From assembly GCA_022561385.1 (NCBI GenBank), contig JADFRG010000006.1, positions 36,784 to 100,783 of the forward strand: DNA of 64,000 bases. The letters are read 5' to 3'. The position numbers and the translations under genes were made by a program. Within the stretch, counting starts at the first letter, position 1. The number at the start of each line of letters is the position of its first letter. The notes under the pieces were generated by a model. The model saw nothing but the letters and a program-made list of their open reading frames with translations, ran no database searches and had not been told where the DNA came from. This DNA is from Chloroflexota bacterium (GTDB taxonomy: Bacteria; Chloroflexota; Anaerolineae; Anaerolineales; E44-bin32). This document shows positions 17,601 to 25,719 of this stretch, piece by piece.

Positions 17601-18417
17601 AGGGATAGCGGTCTCCGGGTGCCTTGGCCGTCGCTCGCTGGATAATCTCGTCAATCCCGGGTGGGAGATCCGGGCGTTTCTCAACGGCCGCTGGAAGCGG
17701 CTCATTGAGATGACTCTGGACAAGCTGGATGAGGGTCTGATCCGGGAACGGATGCTCGCCCGTCACGAGCTCGTAGAGCAACACTCCGAGGGAGTAAACA
17801 TCTGTGGCGGGTGTGACGGGAACATTCTGAGCTTGCTCCGGCGCGATATAGGCCGCGGAACCCATCAGACCGCCAGTCTTGGTGAGCCCCTCCGCGGAGA
17901 GGTCCTTAGCGATGCCGAAGTCGGTGAGGTAAACATCGCCTCGCTCATCCCGGAGAATGTTTTCAGGTTTTAAGTCACGGTGGATGACCCCTTGATCGTG
18001 AGCCGCTTGCAGCGCATCGCAGATATGATTGAATGCCTGGCGTACCTGTTCGAGCGGGAGGGCACCGGAACTCTCAAGTTCATCGCGCAAGCTGCCCCCT
18101 CGTATGAAGCGCATGACCAGATAGGCGCTTTCGTCGTCGCGCCAATAATCGTATAGGGGCACGATGTGAGGGTGCTCCAGCTTAGCGACGGTGCGCGCCT
18201 CGGCCTCGAAGCGTGCGACGAAGTCCGGGTGTTCTGCGAACTCGGGAAGAATAACCTTGACCGCTACCTCGCGATCAACGGTCGGTTGGTAGGCGCGGTA
18301 GACCACGCCGAAACCACCGGAGCCGATGGTCTCAAGCAGCTCCAGGCCGCGCACGTGCTTTCCCGTCAAATCCTCCATGGCCACCGCCATACTAATGGAA
18401 AAGCGCGGCATCATCAA
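14608..18417 (-). CDS. Ser/Thr protein kinase fused to AAA ATPase and TPR repeats
   Basis: 1269 residues. Kinase domain about residues 24-290: glycine loop GSGGFG, lysine K54, HRDLKPEN at 146-153 and DFG at 166-168. An AAA/NACHT-like ATPase follows, with Walker A GGPGQGKT at 340-347 and Walker B LLILLDDLQWAD near 550. From about 780 to the end come helical TPR-like repeats. The layout matches large signal-sensing kinases of Chloroflexota and Cyanobacteria that combine a Hanks kinase with a MalT-like STAND module. No membrane helix is seen. The TTG at 18417 is taken as start, but the ATG codons just inside are equally possible. Confidence 0.9.
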   Translation of the reverse strand: MMMPRFSISMAVAMEDLTGKHVRGLELLETIGSGGFGVVYRAYQPTVDREVAVKVILPEFAEHPDFVARFEAEARTVAKLEHPHIVPLYDYWRDDESAYLVMRFIRGGSLRDELESSGALPLEQVRQAFNHICDALQAAHDQGVIHRDLKPENILRDERGDVYLTDFGIAKDLSAEGLTKTGGLMGSAAYIAPEQAQNVPVTPATDVYSLGVLLYELVTGEHPFPDQTLIQLVQSHLNEPLPAAVEKRPDLPPGIDEIIQRATAKAPGDRYPSVEALSQDLFRAFEAPERAPRTDLPAFLQGEPDRVIETFVGRTRELQWLRAQLDSALEGRGRVAFVTGGPGQGKTALISAFARRAREQHPNLAVAFGSANAFSGLGDPYLPFRDVLGMLTGNVEARWASGQLSTEQARALWELTPSTVEAIVEHGPELVNVFVGGREITERAAAAGSSEGSVNELRALSQKNLSGERGVQQTQLFEQFSNVLRALAAKVPLLILLDDLQWADGASISLLFHLGRRIESARILILGTYREEEVALGRDGARHPLEKVVGEFRQTLGNVLLELEEQEREESRHFLDELLDTEPNELSEFFRSALYERTGGHPLFSIELLRSMQERGDLIRDEQGRWVEGPALKWDQLPEKVEAVIRERITRLDNELRELLSVASVEGETFTAEVVARVQEMQERPLLRQLSQELEKRHNLIREQGEARVGAKILTRYRFSHQLIQRYIYNELGSGERRILHREVAQTLEELYRDQLDEITVQLARHYLVAGDYEQAISYLRSAGDRARRLHANSEALGLYNQALELSDEEQTLYADLLAARAAAFVNLYQGEEAVQDFESLLNRARTHNDQHGELEALLGLARGNYIVALDHPETGSARASKDFYEQAYELAEQLDDPRGMIRALVPTTWFTDFWSDFEDQARANAEQALRLSESTGDEMLVLEAELAMFYTDPLLERQRRGDRLRLQLEDLGDLVRLNYLLFGMMFSTLQLGEFEQTVAHCNRGVELAHRIGVPPVQYPTLRAIALARLGRFKEAFASLEEEVSDESHPFANTFMKLGRVIIYFELQAYRQAAELLQSLRQPMEELARAWMLDSFHMYMTRVVLEGGLQDEFDLKPSLSYLENMDTPLAMVALGGLAAAEGKLELALSLAERALVMAESTGRRPDASMALELKAWVLLLCKQAEEALRAADKGISLAEKIGYRPMVWRLSGTRAEVLEQLGRGAAALEERERAGRLIRELASGVSDDQLRQTFLGSAAVRSILMALGE

Positions 18418-18597
18418 TTGAGGTCGTAGGGCCTCCCCGACGGAACCATCTCAACGCGATTTCGGGGGGGGCGGGGCGCCGAGGTCAGCGCGCAGGTTCC
18501 AATGGGAAAGATCGAACGAAAGGCCGGTCCGCATCCGATCCGAGCGTCCGCCGACCCATCCTCGGCAGAGTTCTTGGATCCCGAAGCCGTGGAGCCC

Positions 18598-18987
18598 TTA
18601 GTTCAAAACGACTTCGACGTCGTATTTCCCAATCCGCACGTCCGACGTGAGGATCGGCAGGCCCTCGATCTGAGATTGAGCGACCAGCATGCGGTCAAAT
18701 GGATCTCGGTGATGAGCAGGCAGACTGTATACGTGAAGAGCGTGGCTGATTTGCACCGGCAGCGGCTCAATGGAGTTCGCCGCCATCTGCTCCGGTATCA
18801 CGAGCGTCGGCTCACCGCTGAGCTCTAGCCTTCCCAACGCGGCTTTTATTGCGATCTCCCAAGCGCTGACTGCGCTGAGGTACAGCGTGTTTCCTGCATC
18901 CCTCATGATCCCCCGCGCTCTTCCAGAGAGCGCGGGATCATCTACGAGCCACCAGAGAAACACCTGCGTATCGACAATTAGTTTCAT
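18598..18987 (-). CDS. vapC: VapC-type PIN-domain toxin
   Basis: 129-residue PIN nuclease. Acidic metal ligands are visible in LIVDTQVFLWW (D6), SAWEIAIK, RDPFDRMLVAQ and LTSDVRI. VapC toxins cut tRNA or rRNA. The gene overlaps the antitoxin stop by four bases, with antitoxin first, which is the normal order. The 180 bases between its end and the kinase start contain no gene. Confidence 0.92.
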   Translation of the reverse strand: MKLIVDTQVFLWWLVDDPALSGRARGIMRDAGNTLYLSAVSAWEIAIKAALGRLELSGEPTLVIPEQMAANSIEPLPVQISHALHVYSLPAHHRDPFDRMLVAQSQIEGLPILTSDVRIGKYDVEVVLN

Positions 18988-19220
18988 CCCTCAAATCCCT
19001 CAAGTATCTCTTTGGGCAGCGGGTCATCAAAATCTGGCGCGATCACGATTTTGCCGCGCGCCGATCCCGGTACTCGCTCCGCCGGGCTCGGCTCGTAAGG
19101 CACCAACCGCGCGATAGGCTTACCGGCTTTAGCGATAACGATCTCCTCGCCCCCCATGACCCGAACCAGGAGTCTCGATAGGTGTGTCTTGGCCTCGTGA
19201 ATATTCACTGTGATCTGCAT
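18984..19220 (-). CDS. vapB: Phd/YefM-type antitoxin (VapB role)
   Basis: A 78-residue antitoxin starting at ATG 19220, with GAGG 5 bases upstream (a GTG two codons earlier is less likely). The N-terminal Phd fold ITVNIHEAKTHLSRLLVRV binds DNA. The acidic tail DFDDPLPKEILEGFEG would wrap the toxin. The operator lies inside its promoter, giving autorepression. Confidence 0.9.
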   Translation of the reverse strand: MQITVNIHEAKTHLSRLLVRVMGGEEIVIAKAGKPIARLVPYEPSPAERVPGSARGKIVIAPDFDDPLPKEILEGFEG

Positions 19221-19236
19221 TCCCACCTCGTCACGA

Positions 19237-19265
19237 ATAGTAAACTAAGTCATTGACTTAGTCAA
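19237..19265 (-). promoter_or_regulatory. VapBC promoter with embedded palindromic operator
   Basis: On the minus strand, TTGACT (19265-19260) and TACTAT (19242-19237) are 17 bases apart. The spacer is covered by a perfect 9-base inverted repeat with a single central base (ACTAAGTCA-T-TGACTTAGT on the plus strand, 19244-19262). Antitoxin binding here would block RNA polymerase. Confidence 0.75.
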
Positions 19266-19460
19266 CTCGTGGCGTCAGGTCGGTACGAAGAGCTGGGCCG
19301 TGCGAAACTAATCAGGGCGTCTCAAAAGCAACAACAGCCAACTCTTGCCCTTTATGTGTGGCGATGAATTGATGGAAATAAAAAGGGGGACGTGGGAGGG
19401 CTCGCCGCGGCGGGGCGATCGCGATGAGACCGCTCCATTCCCATGGGCGCAGGTGGTCCC

Positions 19461-21119
19461 TCAGGAGAGATCGACGACCGTCACCTTAGTTCCTTGAATC
19501 TCCAGGTAAATCACGATCCCGTTGTTCGTTTCATCGGACTCCCGAATCAAGTTGTGGGGATCGGCGGTGGACATGAGCGCATAGGTGCCATCTGCCAGCC
19601 CGGTAATATCAATGGACTGGCCGGCCAAATAGTATTGATAGACATCCGTCCATCCCACCGAAAGACCCTGGCGAACCGGAGAGCAACTGGTGAAGCCGGC
19701 TCGGTCAATTCGGTCCGCCTCCGGGCTCCTGCGGATGTCTCTCAGGCAGTAACCGACTTTGCCACTCGAGGCTACCACTTGGTCTAGCGTCTTATTAGGC
19801 TGTAGTGACCAGAGCTCGTAGATCGAAAAGCTGTCCAGGTGCCAATGATTGTGCCCAGCGTGAAATATGAACTCACCAATCGATTCCTCAACGTATTCAC
19901 CGTCGTCCCTCGAAATACGCTGAACCACATTCAGTGTCTCCGATCCAGGCTCAACTACGCCCACCAAGTTCAGGGCACCATATCCCCCGTTCCAAACCGA
20001 ATTGGTCAGCCTCAGCAGGGTGGTTTCATCCCTCGAAGAATAGACGATTCGGAGCCCGGAGGGAGCGAGGGTCCTAAGGTCGGGCAAGAGCAGGGTAGGG
20101 CCGTCTTGCTCCGCGCCAAACAGAGCCTCGAGCAGCGCGGGTTGGGGATCCTGACCTTCCAGGAAGATTTCCGAGAACGCCACACTTCGATTCGGAGTGG
20201 GTCCGCTCGCCCTGGGCGCGGTGCCCCCCGTGGCGTTCAGGGGTAGCACCATGGTTCCCGTGCCAACCAGCAGACGGCCCAGCACAGCGGGTTCCTGACC
20301 CCGATACTGGTAGGGCAGAATGAAGGTCGGCTCCAATGATCGTGCGATTCCAGCCGCCTGTTCAGGGGAAAGTGAGGAAATGTCGTTTAGTGTGAGCAGC
20401 GCAACATCCACCTTGCCCAGATCAGCAATGTCCGGTATGAAGTGCGCATCTCCGGCCAGGAATAGTTTGAAGTCCCCGAAGCTCGCCAGGTAGCTGTTTC
20501 CAACGTAAAGCCGCGGGCCATCAGGCAGCATCTCCGCTCGATAAGCAGGAACCGCCTGGATGCTAATGCCATCAACCGTAATCAGAGCGCCGGCCCTCAA
20601 GGGCACAAACGAGAGCAGACCCTCCAGGTATCGCGCGGATGCCGAATCTACGATCACCTGCGTCGAATCTTTCGAGATCTCTCGGATGGCACGCAGGTCG
20701 AGATGCTCGGGAAGCGGATCTGTGATCCAGATTTGATCCGCCTTGGGTAGGGACGAGTAGTCCGCCGCCTCAGACCATGGGTTGACGTGAATCACGGTTT
20801 CACCCATCTTGAGGATCAGCGACCCGGATCCCGCCTGCCGCAGTTTGATCGTCTCCTCCGGGCTATCGAACACGATGGTTCGCTCCCCAAGTTCGTCCTG
20901 CCAATTGAGACGCGCGAGCAGGCCGGGCGGATTGGTTGTCAGCACAGGAACTGCAGTGGGTCGGGGGTCAGGCGCCGGCCTCAGAGGCGGGGAAGGGATC
21001 TCAGGGGCCGAGAGCAGGACGGTACGTGGAGGCGCGGGCTCGCCTGGGTTAACCAGTGCACAGCTCGCGAGGAGCAATGTAAGCGCAGGGAGCAGTCGAG
21101 CGAGATGGATGTGGGTCAT
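19461..21119 (-). CDS. Lipoprotein with degenerate MBL-fold domain and lysyl oxidase domain
   Basis: 552 residues from ATG 21119, which has CAGGGAA just upstream. The signal peptide ends in a lipobox LLASC. The middle part (about 75-290) looks like a UlaG-type metallo-beta-lactamase fold. Its metal motif is reduced (TDPLPEHLDL instead of HxHxDH), though AGDAHF remains. The C-terminal part (about 350-550) matches lysyl oxidase. It has a copper site with H423, H425 and H427 (HNHWH), K454 in KVGYC and Y494 in GWTDVYQYY. The last two stand where animal LOX forms its lysyl-tyrosyl quinone. It also has the family ending RESDETNN. LOX enzymes oxidise lysine amines to aldehydes. I know no described protein with this domain order. 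Confidence 0.78.
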   Translation of the reverse strand: MTHIHLARLLPALTLLLASCALVNPGEPAPPRTVLLSAPEIPSPPLRPAPDPRPTAVPVLTTNPPGLLARLNWQDELGERTIVFDSPEETIKLRQAGSGSLILKMGETVIHVNPWSEAADYSSLPKADQIWITDPLPEHLDLRAIREISKDSTQVIVDSASARYLEGLLSFVPLRAGALITVDGISIQAVPAYRAEMLPDGPRLYVGNSYLASFGDFKLFLAGDAHFIPDIADLGKVDVALLTLNDISSLSPEQAAGIARSLEPTFILPYQYRGQEPAVLGRLLVGTGTMVLPLNATGGTAPRASGPTPNRSVAFSEIFLEGQDPQPALLEALFGAEQDGPTLLLPDLRTLAPSGLRIVYSSRDETTLLRLTNSVWNGGYGALNLVGVVEPGSETLNVVQRISRDDGEYVEESIGEFIFHAGHNHWHLDSFSIYELWSLQPNKTLDQVVASSGKVGYCLRDIRRSPEADRIDRAGFTSCSPVRQGLSVGWTDVYQYYLAGQSIDITGLADGTYALMSTADPHNLIRESDETNNGIVIYLEIQGTKVTVVDLS

Positions 21120-21241
21120 TTCCCTGAACATGGTTGATTACAACATGGCCGGTAGCCGCTGTGAATAGACCGTGCGTGCCAAGCTTTGAGGGCCCTTAAC
21201 CCTTTGATAGGCATGAGCCTGTGCCGCGAGTCTCGGAGATA

Positions 21242-22306
21242 ATGTCAGGGCAACGCGCAGCTCAATTTGATGGGCGGGCTCGAAAGTTTGGGACGCGCTC
21301 AATGGTAACTTTCCTGAAACAGACCGCGATGGCGGCGACCATGATATTGGCACCGGTACAAGCAGTCACGGTGCTGGTGTATCTCACGGGACGATGGGTC
21401 GGCAGTACCCACTGGGTGTTCGACGCCTCGGCTTATATCCTGCCCTGGATGCTCGCGCCGGCAGTATTGCTTCTCCCAGGAGCCATGTGGCGTCGCTCCA
21501 CATTCCTGCTGGGGGCCTGCGCTCTTCCCCTGACGTTATTTGGCTTGACTTATCTGCCGCTCTACCTGCCCCAGGTAGTTCCGGAGGTGGGTGAGAGCTT
21601 CACAATCATGACCTACAACGTGCTGGGAAATGACCGCGACCACGAATCCGCCCTCGAGAGCATCTTGGAACTGGATCCTGATGTTATCGCGCTCCAGGAG
21701 ATCACGGAGGGTTTCGCTCTGGAACTCGAGGCAAAATTGGGGCCGCGTTATCCGTATCGGAGGTTAGAGACCGCCACTGGCAGCCAAGGATTGCTCAGCC
21801 GTTTTCCGATTGAGACCTACCAGGTTTTTGAGCTCGGGGATCCTGCGCGTCCTATGCGGGTCCAGTATGCAGAGGTCGGAGTCATGGGCCGGCTGCTCGG
21901 AATTCTCAATGCCCACACGCACTCACCAGGGTTCGTCCGCCAGGGAGTCGCCCGCAGCTTGAATCTCCCGCCGGGGCTCATCAGGAAGCGGAGGGACTGG
22001 GATATGCGAGAGCTACTTCAAGCCATAGAACCATTGGCCTCTCCACTTATCCTGGCAGGGGACTTGAACATATCCGACCAGCACGACTGGCATAAACGCG
22101 TAAGTGAACGATTTGGCGACGCGCACCGAGAAGCGGGATGGGGCATGGGTTTCACGCGAACCCCGCTGTTGGGTTCGGACTTTCCAATGTGGCGCATCGA
22201 CTTCGTTTTTTACACGTCCGAAATCGTTGCCCTTTCCACAACGCTTGGAGAGTTTGGCGGATCTGACCACCGGCCATTGATGGCAGAGCTCGCGTTTCGC
22301 GAATGA
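21242..22306 (+). CDS. Membrane-anchored endonuclease/exonuclease/phosphatase family protein
   Basis: 354 residues from ATG 21242 (GGAG 5 bases upstream); ATG 21302 is an alternative start. Three hydrophobic segments in the first 120 residues are followed by an EEP domain. Its motifs are TIMTYNVLGN, DVIALQEI, LILAGDLNI and GGSDHRPLM, which carry the Asn, Glu, Asp and His metal/catalytic residues. Such proteins cleave phosphodiesters in DNA, lipids or inositol phosphates; the membrane anchor favours a lipid or extracytoplasmic substrate. It is divergent from the MBL-LOX gene. Confidence 0.85.
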   Translation: MSGQRAAQFDGRARKFGTRSMVTFLKQTAMAATMILAPVQAVTVLVYLTGRWVGSTHWVFDASAYILPWMLAPAVLLLPGAMWRRSTFLLGACALPLTLFGLTYLPLYLPQVVPEVGESFTIMTYNVLGNDRDHESALESILELDPDVIALQEITEGFALELEAKLGPRYPYRRLETATGSQGLLSRFPIETYQVFELGDPARPMRVQYAEVGVMGRLLGILNAHTHSPGFVRQGVARSLNLPPGLIRKRRDWDMRELLQAIEPLASPLILAGDLNISDQHDWHKRVSERFGDAHREAGWGMGFTRTPLLGSDFPMWRIDFVFYTSEIVALSTTLGEFGGSDHRPLMAELAFRE

Positions 22307-22399
22307 CTTGACCCTGCAGGACCGGGCGGCGCGTTCTCGGTACGAGCCCGAACAATTTATGCTCCGAGTGGGAGTCGATTCTGCTTGGGCGAGTTAGGC

Positions 22400-23686
22400 T
22401 CAGTTATTGCGTGGGCTTGCAAGCCCGAGAAAGCCGCCGGCCCGATAACCCGGGAAGATCTCATCGATACGGTCGTTCTTCAGCCGTACCTGCACAATCT
22501 CGGCCAACACCTCGCGGAAGTCGGTCGTGATCGCAAGGTCGCCGGGGCCGTACAGGTTTTCGGGAGCGAGTCCAGGCCACTCTCCGTACACCTTCCCACC
22601 CAGGATCCCTCCGCCCATCACAAACATGACTCCTCCATGCCCATGGTCGGTGCCACCGCCGCCGTTTTCCGCCACCCGTCGGCCGAATTCAGACATGGTT
22701 ACTACGGTTATGTCGTTCATCTTCGTGCCCATGTCCTGGTGAAAGGCCGCCAGTCCACCGGCAACGGAGGCCATGAGCTGTGGCATGCGCCCTTCCTCCG
22801 CCCCCTGCTGGACGTGGGTGTCCCACCCGCCGAGGTCTATACAGGCGATCTCAAGCCCCAATTCAGATTTGGCGAGCAGGGCGATCTGGGAGAGTCCCCG
22901 CCCGAACTCGTCTTCGGGATACGCCGCCCCGCCAGAGGGCCGGTAGTTGGCCGGGTCGAGCTTCGCGAGCAGGTCTATGGCCTCGAAAGTGGTCGCGGCC
23001 TGGCTCGACAATCCCTGAAACAGGCTCTGATCCTCGGCTGGGAGCTCGTAGAGTGAGCTAAGCGTCTGCTGCAGCACGGCCACCCCCTGTGGATTTCCAG
23101 GCAGATGGAACTCTGCCACCGACTTCAAGGCCGCGGCCGGGATCGGCCCGCGCAGGGAGGCTTGCAGCCCGACGCCAATACCGACCGCGCGGAAAGGCGA
23201 TTCGTTTTCCCAGGGGGCGGTGAGCAAGTGGCGCGCGATCCAGCCGCTTGCGATCTGCTTCTCTCCCGGCGTACCGCGTTCCATATAGTCCATGGCATCG
23301 AAGTGGGAATGTGTCGGATCCGGAGAGCCGCAGGCATGCACAATGGCCAGATCGCCGGCCTGGAACGGCTCTAAGAGCGGACTCAGGCTCGGGTGAAGAC
23401 TGAATCGATCGTCGAGCCTGATGGACGTGGCGTCGTTGCCGGCTCGAGGTTCTCGAATGGAGAGGTTGGCGCGGGCGTCGTAGTACGCCGATTCGAAGTG
23501 CGGGATTACGGCGTTGAGCCCATCCATGCCGCCGCGCAGGAACACACATACCAGCAGGTCGCCGGAGGGCGGGCTTCCCGGGGGCGCGAATGCCAGCCTG
23601 GGCGTCCAACCCGGAAGGGCCAGTGGGGCGGTCGAAAGACCGGCAATTCGAAGGAACTCGCGTCGATTCAGGGTTTCGGTTTCCAT
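22400..23686 (-). CDS. DUF1501 family exported protein
   Basis: 428 residues with an N-terminal twin-arginine-like signal NRREFLRIAG followed by a hydrophobic stretch. The body has family motifs such as FLRGGMDGLNAVIPH, DTHVQQG and TMSEFGRRVAENGGGGTDHG, characteristic of the alkaline-phosphatase-like DUF1501 proteins. Function is unknown. It is encoded 12 bases after a DUF1800 gene, a pairing seen across many bacteria. Confidence 0.9.
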   Translation of the reverse strand: METETLNRREFLRIAGLSTAPLALPGWTPRLAFAPPGSPPSGDLLVCVFLRGGMDGLNAVIPHFESAYYDARANLSIREPRAGNDATSIRLDDRFSLHPSLSPLLEPFQAGDLAIVHACGSPDPTHSHFDAMDYMERGTPGEKQIASGWIARHLLTAPWENESPFRAVGIGVGLQASLRGPIPAAALKSVAEFHLPGNPQGVAVLQQTLSSLYELPAEDQSLFQGLSSQAATTFEAIDLLAKLDPANYRPSGGAAYPEDEFGRGLSQIALLAKSELGLEIACIDLGGWDTHVQQGAEEGRMPQLMASVAGGLAAFHQDMGTKMNDITVVTMSEFGRRVAENGGGGTDHGHGGVMFVMGGGILGGKVYGEWPGLAPENLYGPGDLAITTDFREVLAEIVQVRLKNDRIDEIFPGYRAGGFLGLASPRNN

Positions 23687-23698
23687 ACTGTCACCTCG

Positions 23699-25219
23699 TT
23701 ACCGAATTTGAAAATGTGGAGTCGAAAGGATCAAGCCCGCAAGAAGCGGTGGCGGATCGAATTCCAGGGGGTGGCTGAGGTCCTGGAGAGACTCCCCGAA
23801 TTGAATCAAGATCTCGCGCGCGTCGTCGGGAAGCCGCGCGCCAAGCAGGGCCCGGCTCAAGTCGTCCACCAGGCCGGGAATGGATGAAGGACTCCCGAAG
23901 AGTCCCGATAGATCGGTGCTGATCCCAGGGAGCCTGTTGGAGGCGATCAAGAGCGCCAGGTTCCAGCGATAGAGCGATTGATTGGTATTGGTCCAGGCGG
24001 AGGCATAATCCGGATACCCGTCTGGAGCAGGCCACCCGAACGGGACCTGGCCGAGCACTTCCAGGAAAAAGCGCAGGGGTCGATCGAGCCTGCCGTCGGC
24101 GCCGGTCACCCGCAGGGCCGACACGACGAAATCCAGTGGGCGTTTGAGCTTCAATCCTGCAGAGGCAGCGAACTCGTCCGAATAAACGATAGTTCGCAAC
24201 ATCGCCGGGATGTCGCCCTGGGTCTGGGTGTAGGTTTCCGACACCTGCGAAATCAACGATTCGCTCGGATCATCGGATACAAATCGCCGGCTCAGCTTGG
24301 TAGCGATAAAACGTGCGGTGGAGGGGTGTTCGGCAAGGATCTCGAGCACTCGATCTCCATCCCCATTCCCCCCCGGCAATACCTGGCCAAGCACGGTTTT
24401 CGGACCGTTATCATGCCAGTCTGGGAGATAAGCGAATTGCACGGCCTGGTCGGTGATTCGTTGGAACCCCCCGACCGACCAGCCCGTGAAGGCCCGTGCG
24501 ACGGCCTGGATATCGGCGTAGGTATACCCTCCGTCCACGCCGAGGGTATGCAGCTCGAGGATCTCACGTGCGTAATTCTCGTTCGGGCTTGGCTCCCGCG
24601 AGTGGACGTTGTCCAGGTAAACCAGCATCGCCGGGCTGTGGGCGGAGGCGGCGAGCATTTCTGGAAACTTCCCCAGCGCGTGGGAGCGGATGACTTCGCG
24701 GTCGTCCACGCCCTTGAGGAAGAGCTCCGGTGGAGAATAGGCGAATATGTTGAAGTGATTGGTCCAGAAGTCGACCATCACCTGCAACAGCTGGTTGGGG
24801 CTGTAGATTTGGCGCACGACCGCGGAGGCGCCCAATTCCCGCGCGACGCGGCCGTTTTCTTGTAGGGCCCTGAGTTCAATCGGAGACATTGCCAGAGTTT
24901 CAAACTCCGCCAGCCGGTGTTCTACATCGGGAGTATCCGAGGAATCCGCGGCCAGCTGCTGCTCCAACCAGGAATCCAGCCCGATCCGGTTCGCCGTGTC
25001 CAGCTCTTCGGCAGTGGGCCCAAACGTAAATCGGCGAAGGGTGTGCAGGATCAAACCTTGTTGATCAAGGATGGGAGCTGCGGTCGAAACTGCTGCCGCG
25101 CCGATATCCAGGGAATCGAGGGTCCGGAGCGGGCTGCAGGCGGCCAGGGCAGCCAGAGTGCCGCCGAGCCCCGAAATGCGAAGAAAATCTCGCCTTGAAA
25201 CAGTAGCAGTCATGGTCAC
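23699..25219 (-). CDS. DUF1800 family exported protein
   Basis: 506 residues with a twin-arginine-like signal SRRDFLRISGLG and then an alanine-rich hydrophobic stretch containing a cysteine. Typical DUF1800 signatures are FTFGPTAEELD, NYAREILELHTLG and RAFTGW. Function is unknown. It is the first gene of a two-gene operon with DUF1501, probably for a secreted complex. Confidence 0.9.
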   Translation of the reverse strand: MTMTATVSRRDFLRISGLGGTLAALAACSPLRTLDSLDIGAAAVSTAAPILDQQGLILHTLRRFTFGPTAEELDTANRIGLDSWLEQQLAADSSDTPDVEHRLAEFETLAMSPIELRALQENGRVARELGASAVVRQIYSPNQLLQVMVDFWTNHFNIFAYSPPELFLKGVDDREVIRSHALGKFPEMLAASAHSPAMLVYLDNVHSREPSPNENYAREILELHTLGVDGGYTYADIQAVARAFTGWSVGGFQRITDQAVQFAYLPDWHDNGPKTVLGQVLPGGNGDGDRVLEILAEHPSTARFIATKLSRRFVSDDPSESLISQVSETYTQTQGDIPAMLRTIVYSDEFAASAGLKLKRPLDFVVSALRVTGADGRLDRPLRFFLEVLGQVPFGWPAPDGYPDYASAWTNTNQSLYRWNLALLIASNRLPGISTDLSGLFGSPSSIPGLVDDLSRALLGARLPDDAREILIQFGESLQDLSHPLEFDPPPLLAGLILSTPHFQIR

Positions 25220-25301
25220 ATTCTGCGGCGGCGCTATTTACCGCCGGTCAGTGGTTTGTAAAGGGAAAGTAAAATCATCCGCGAGTAAATAAGGAGGAGC
25301 G

Positions 25302-25640
25302 ATGGGACAAATCGAGTGGGAAGATTTCGAACGAGTAGACATGCGGGTCGGGCGGGTGATTGAAGTCGAAGACTTCGAGCAGGCCCGCAACCCGTCCTAT
25401 CTCCTGCAAATCGATTTTGGTCCGGAGATCGGGGCCAAGCAGTCGGCAGCCGCGATCCGGGATCTCTACCGCAAAGAGGAGATTAAGGATCGGCTGGTTG
25501 TGGCCGTGGTAAATTTCCCGCCGAAGTAGATTGCGAACCACATCTCAGAAGTCCTCGTGTTGGCCGGCGTCAATTCGGACGGTTCCATGCGCTTGCTCCA
25601 GCCCGACGCCGAGGTCGAACTCGGGGCGCGAGTCCGGTAA
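25302..25640 (+). pseudogene. csaA: CsaA-like tRNA-binding domain protein interrupted by an amber codon
   Basis: Reading through TAG at codon 76 (25527-25529) gives a complete 111-residue CsaA, the usual length. The first part ends VVAVVNFPPK and the frame continues IANHISEVLVLAGVN to TAA at 25640. Homologues have Gln or Arg at this point (NFPPxQI), so CAG to TAG is a one-base change. CsaA is a small OB-fold dimer that binds tRNA-like RNA and acts as an export-related chaperone. The start is ATG 25302 with AAGGAGGAG upstream. It could be a nonsense mutation, a suppressed stop or a base-call error. Confidence 0.8.
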
Positions 25641-25680
25641 CTTGGCTCCGGATATTACAGATCCGAGGGGAGTGAGAATA

Positions 25681-25719
25681 ATGATGAAGAGCCCCGCTAA
25701 CCGTGCGGGCCCCGTGTGA
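25681..25719 (+). other. Possible 12-codon leader ORF overlapping the LLM gene start
   Basis: ATG at 25681, preceded by GAGGGGAGTGAG, opens a 12-codon frame (MMKSPANRAGPV) whose TGA overlaps the ATG of the downstream LLM oxidoreductase as TGATG. It may couple ribosome loading to the main gene, which has no strong ribosome site of its own. The ATGATGAAGA at its start nearly repeats the GTGATGAAGA at the LLM start. Confidence 0.3.

Noticed and set aside
19461..21119. 4-pyridoxolactonase role for the MBL domain
   Set aside because: The MBL metal-binding histidines are largely missing and the protein is an exported lipoprotein fused to lysyl oxidase, so it is unlikely to be a B6-pathway lactonase.
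23978..24865. Long plus-strand frame of 295 codons
   Set aside because: It lies fully antisense to the DUF1800 gene, has no recognisable motif and no ribosome site. It is a shadow of codon bias in GC-rich DNA.
25527..25529. Pyrrolysine at the CsaA amber codon
   Set aside because: Homologues have Gln or Arg there and nothing in the window suggests pyrrolysine machinery. A point mutation or base-call error is simpler.
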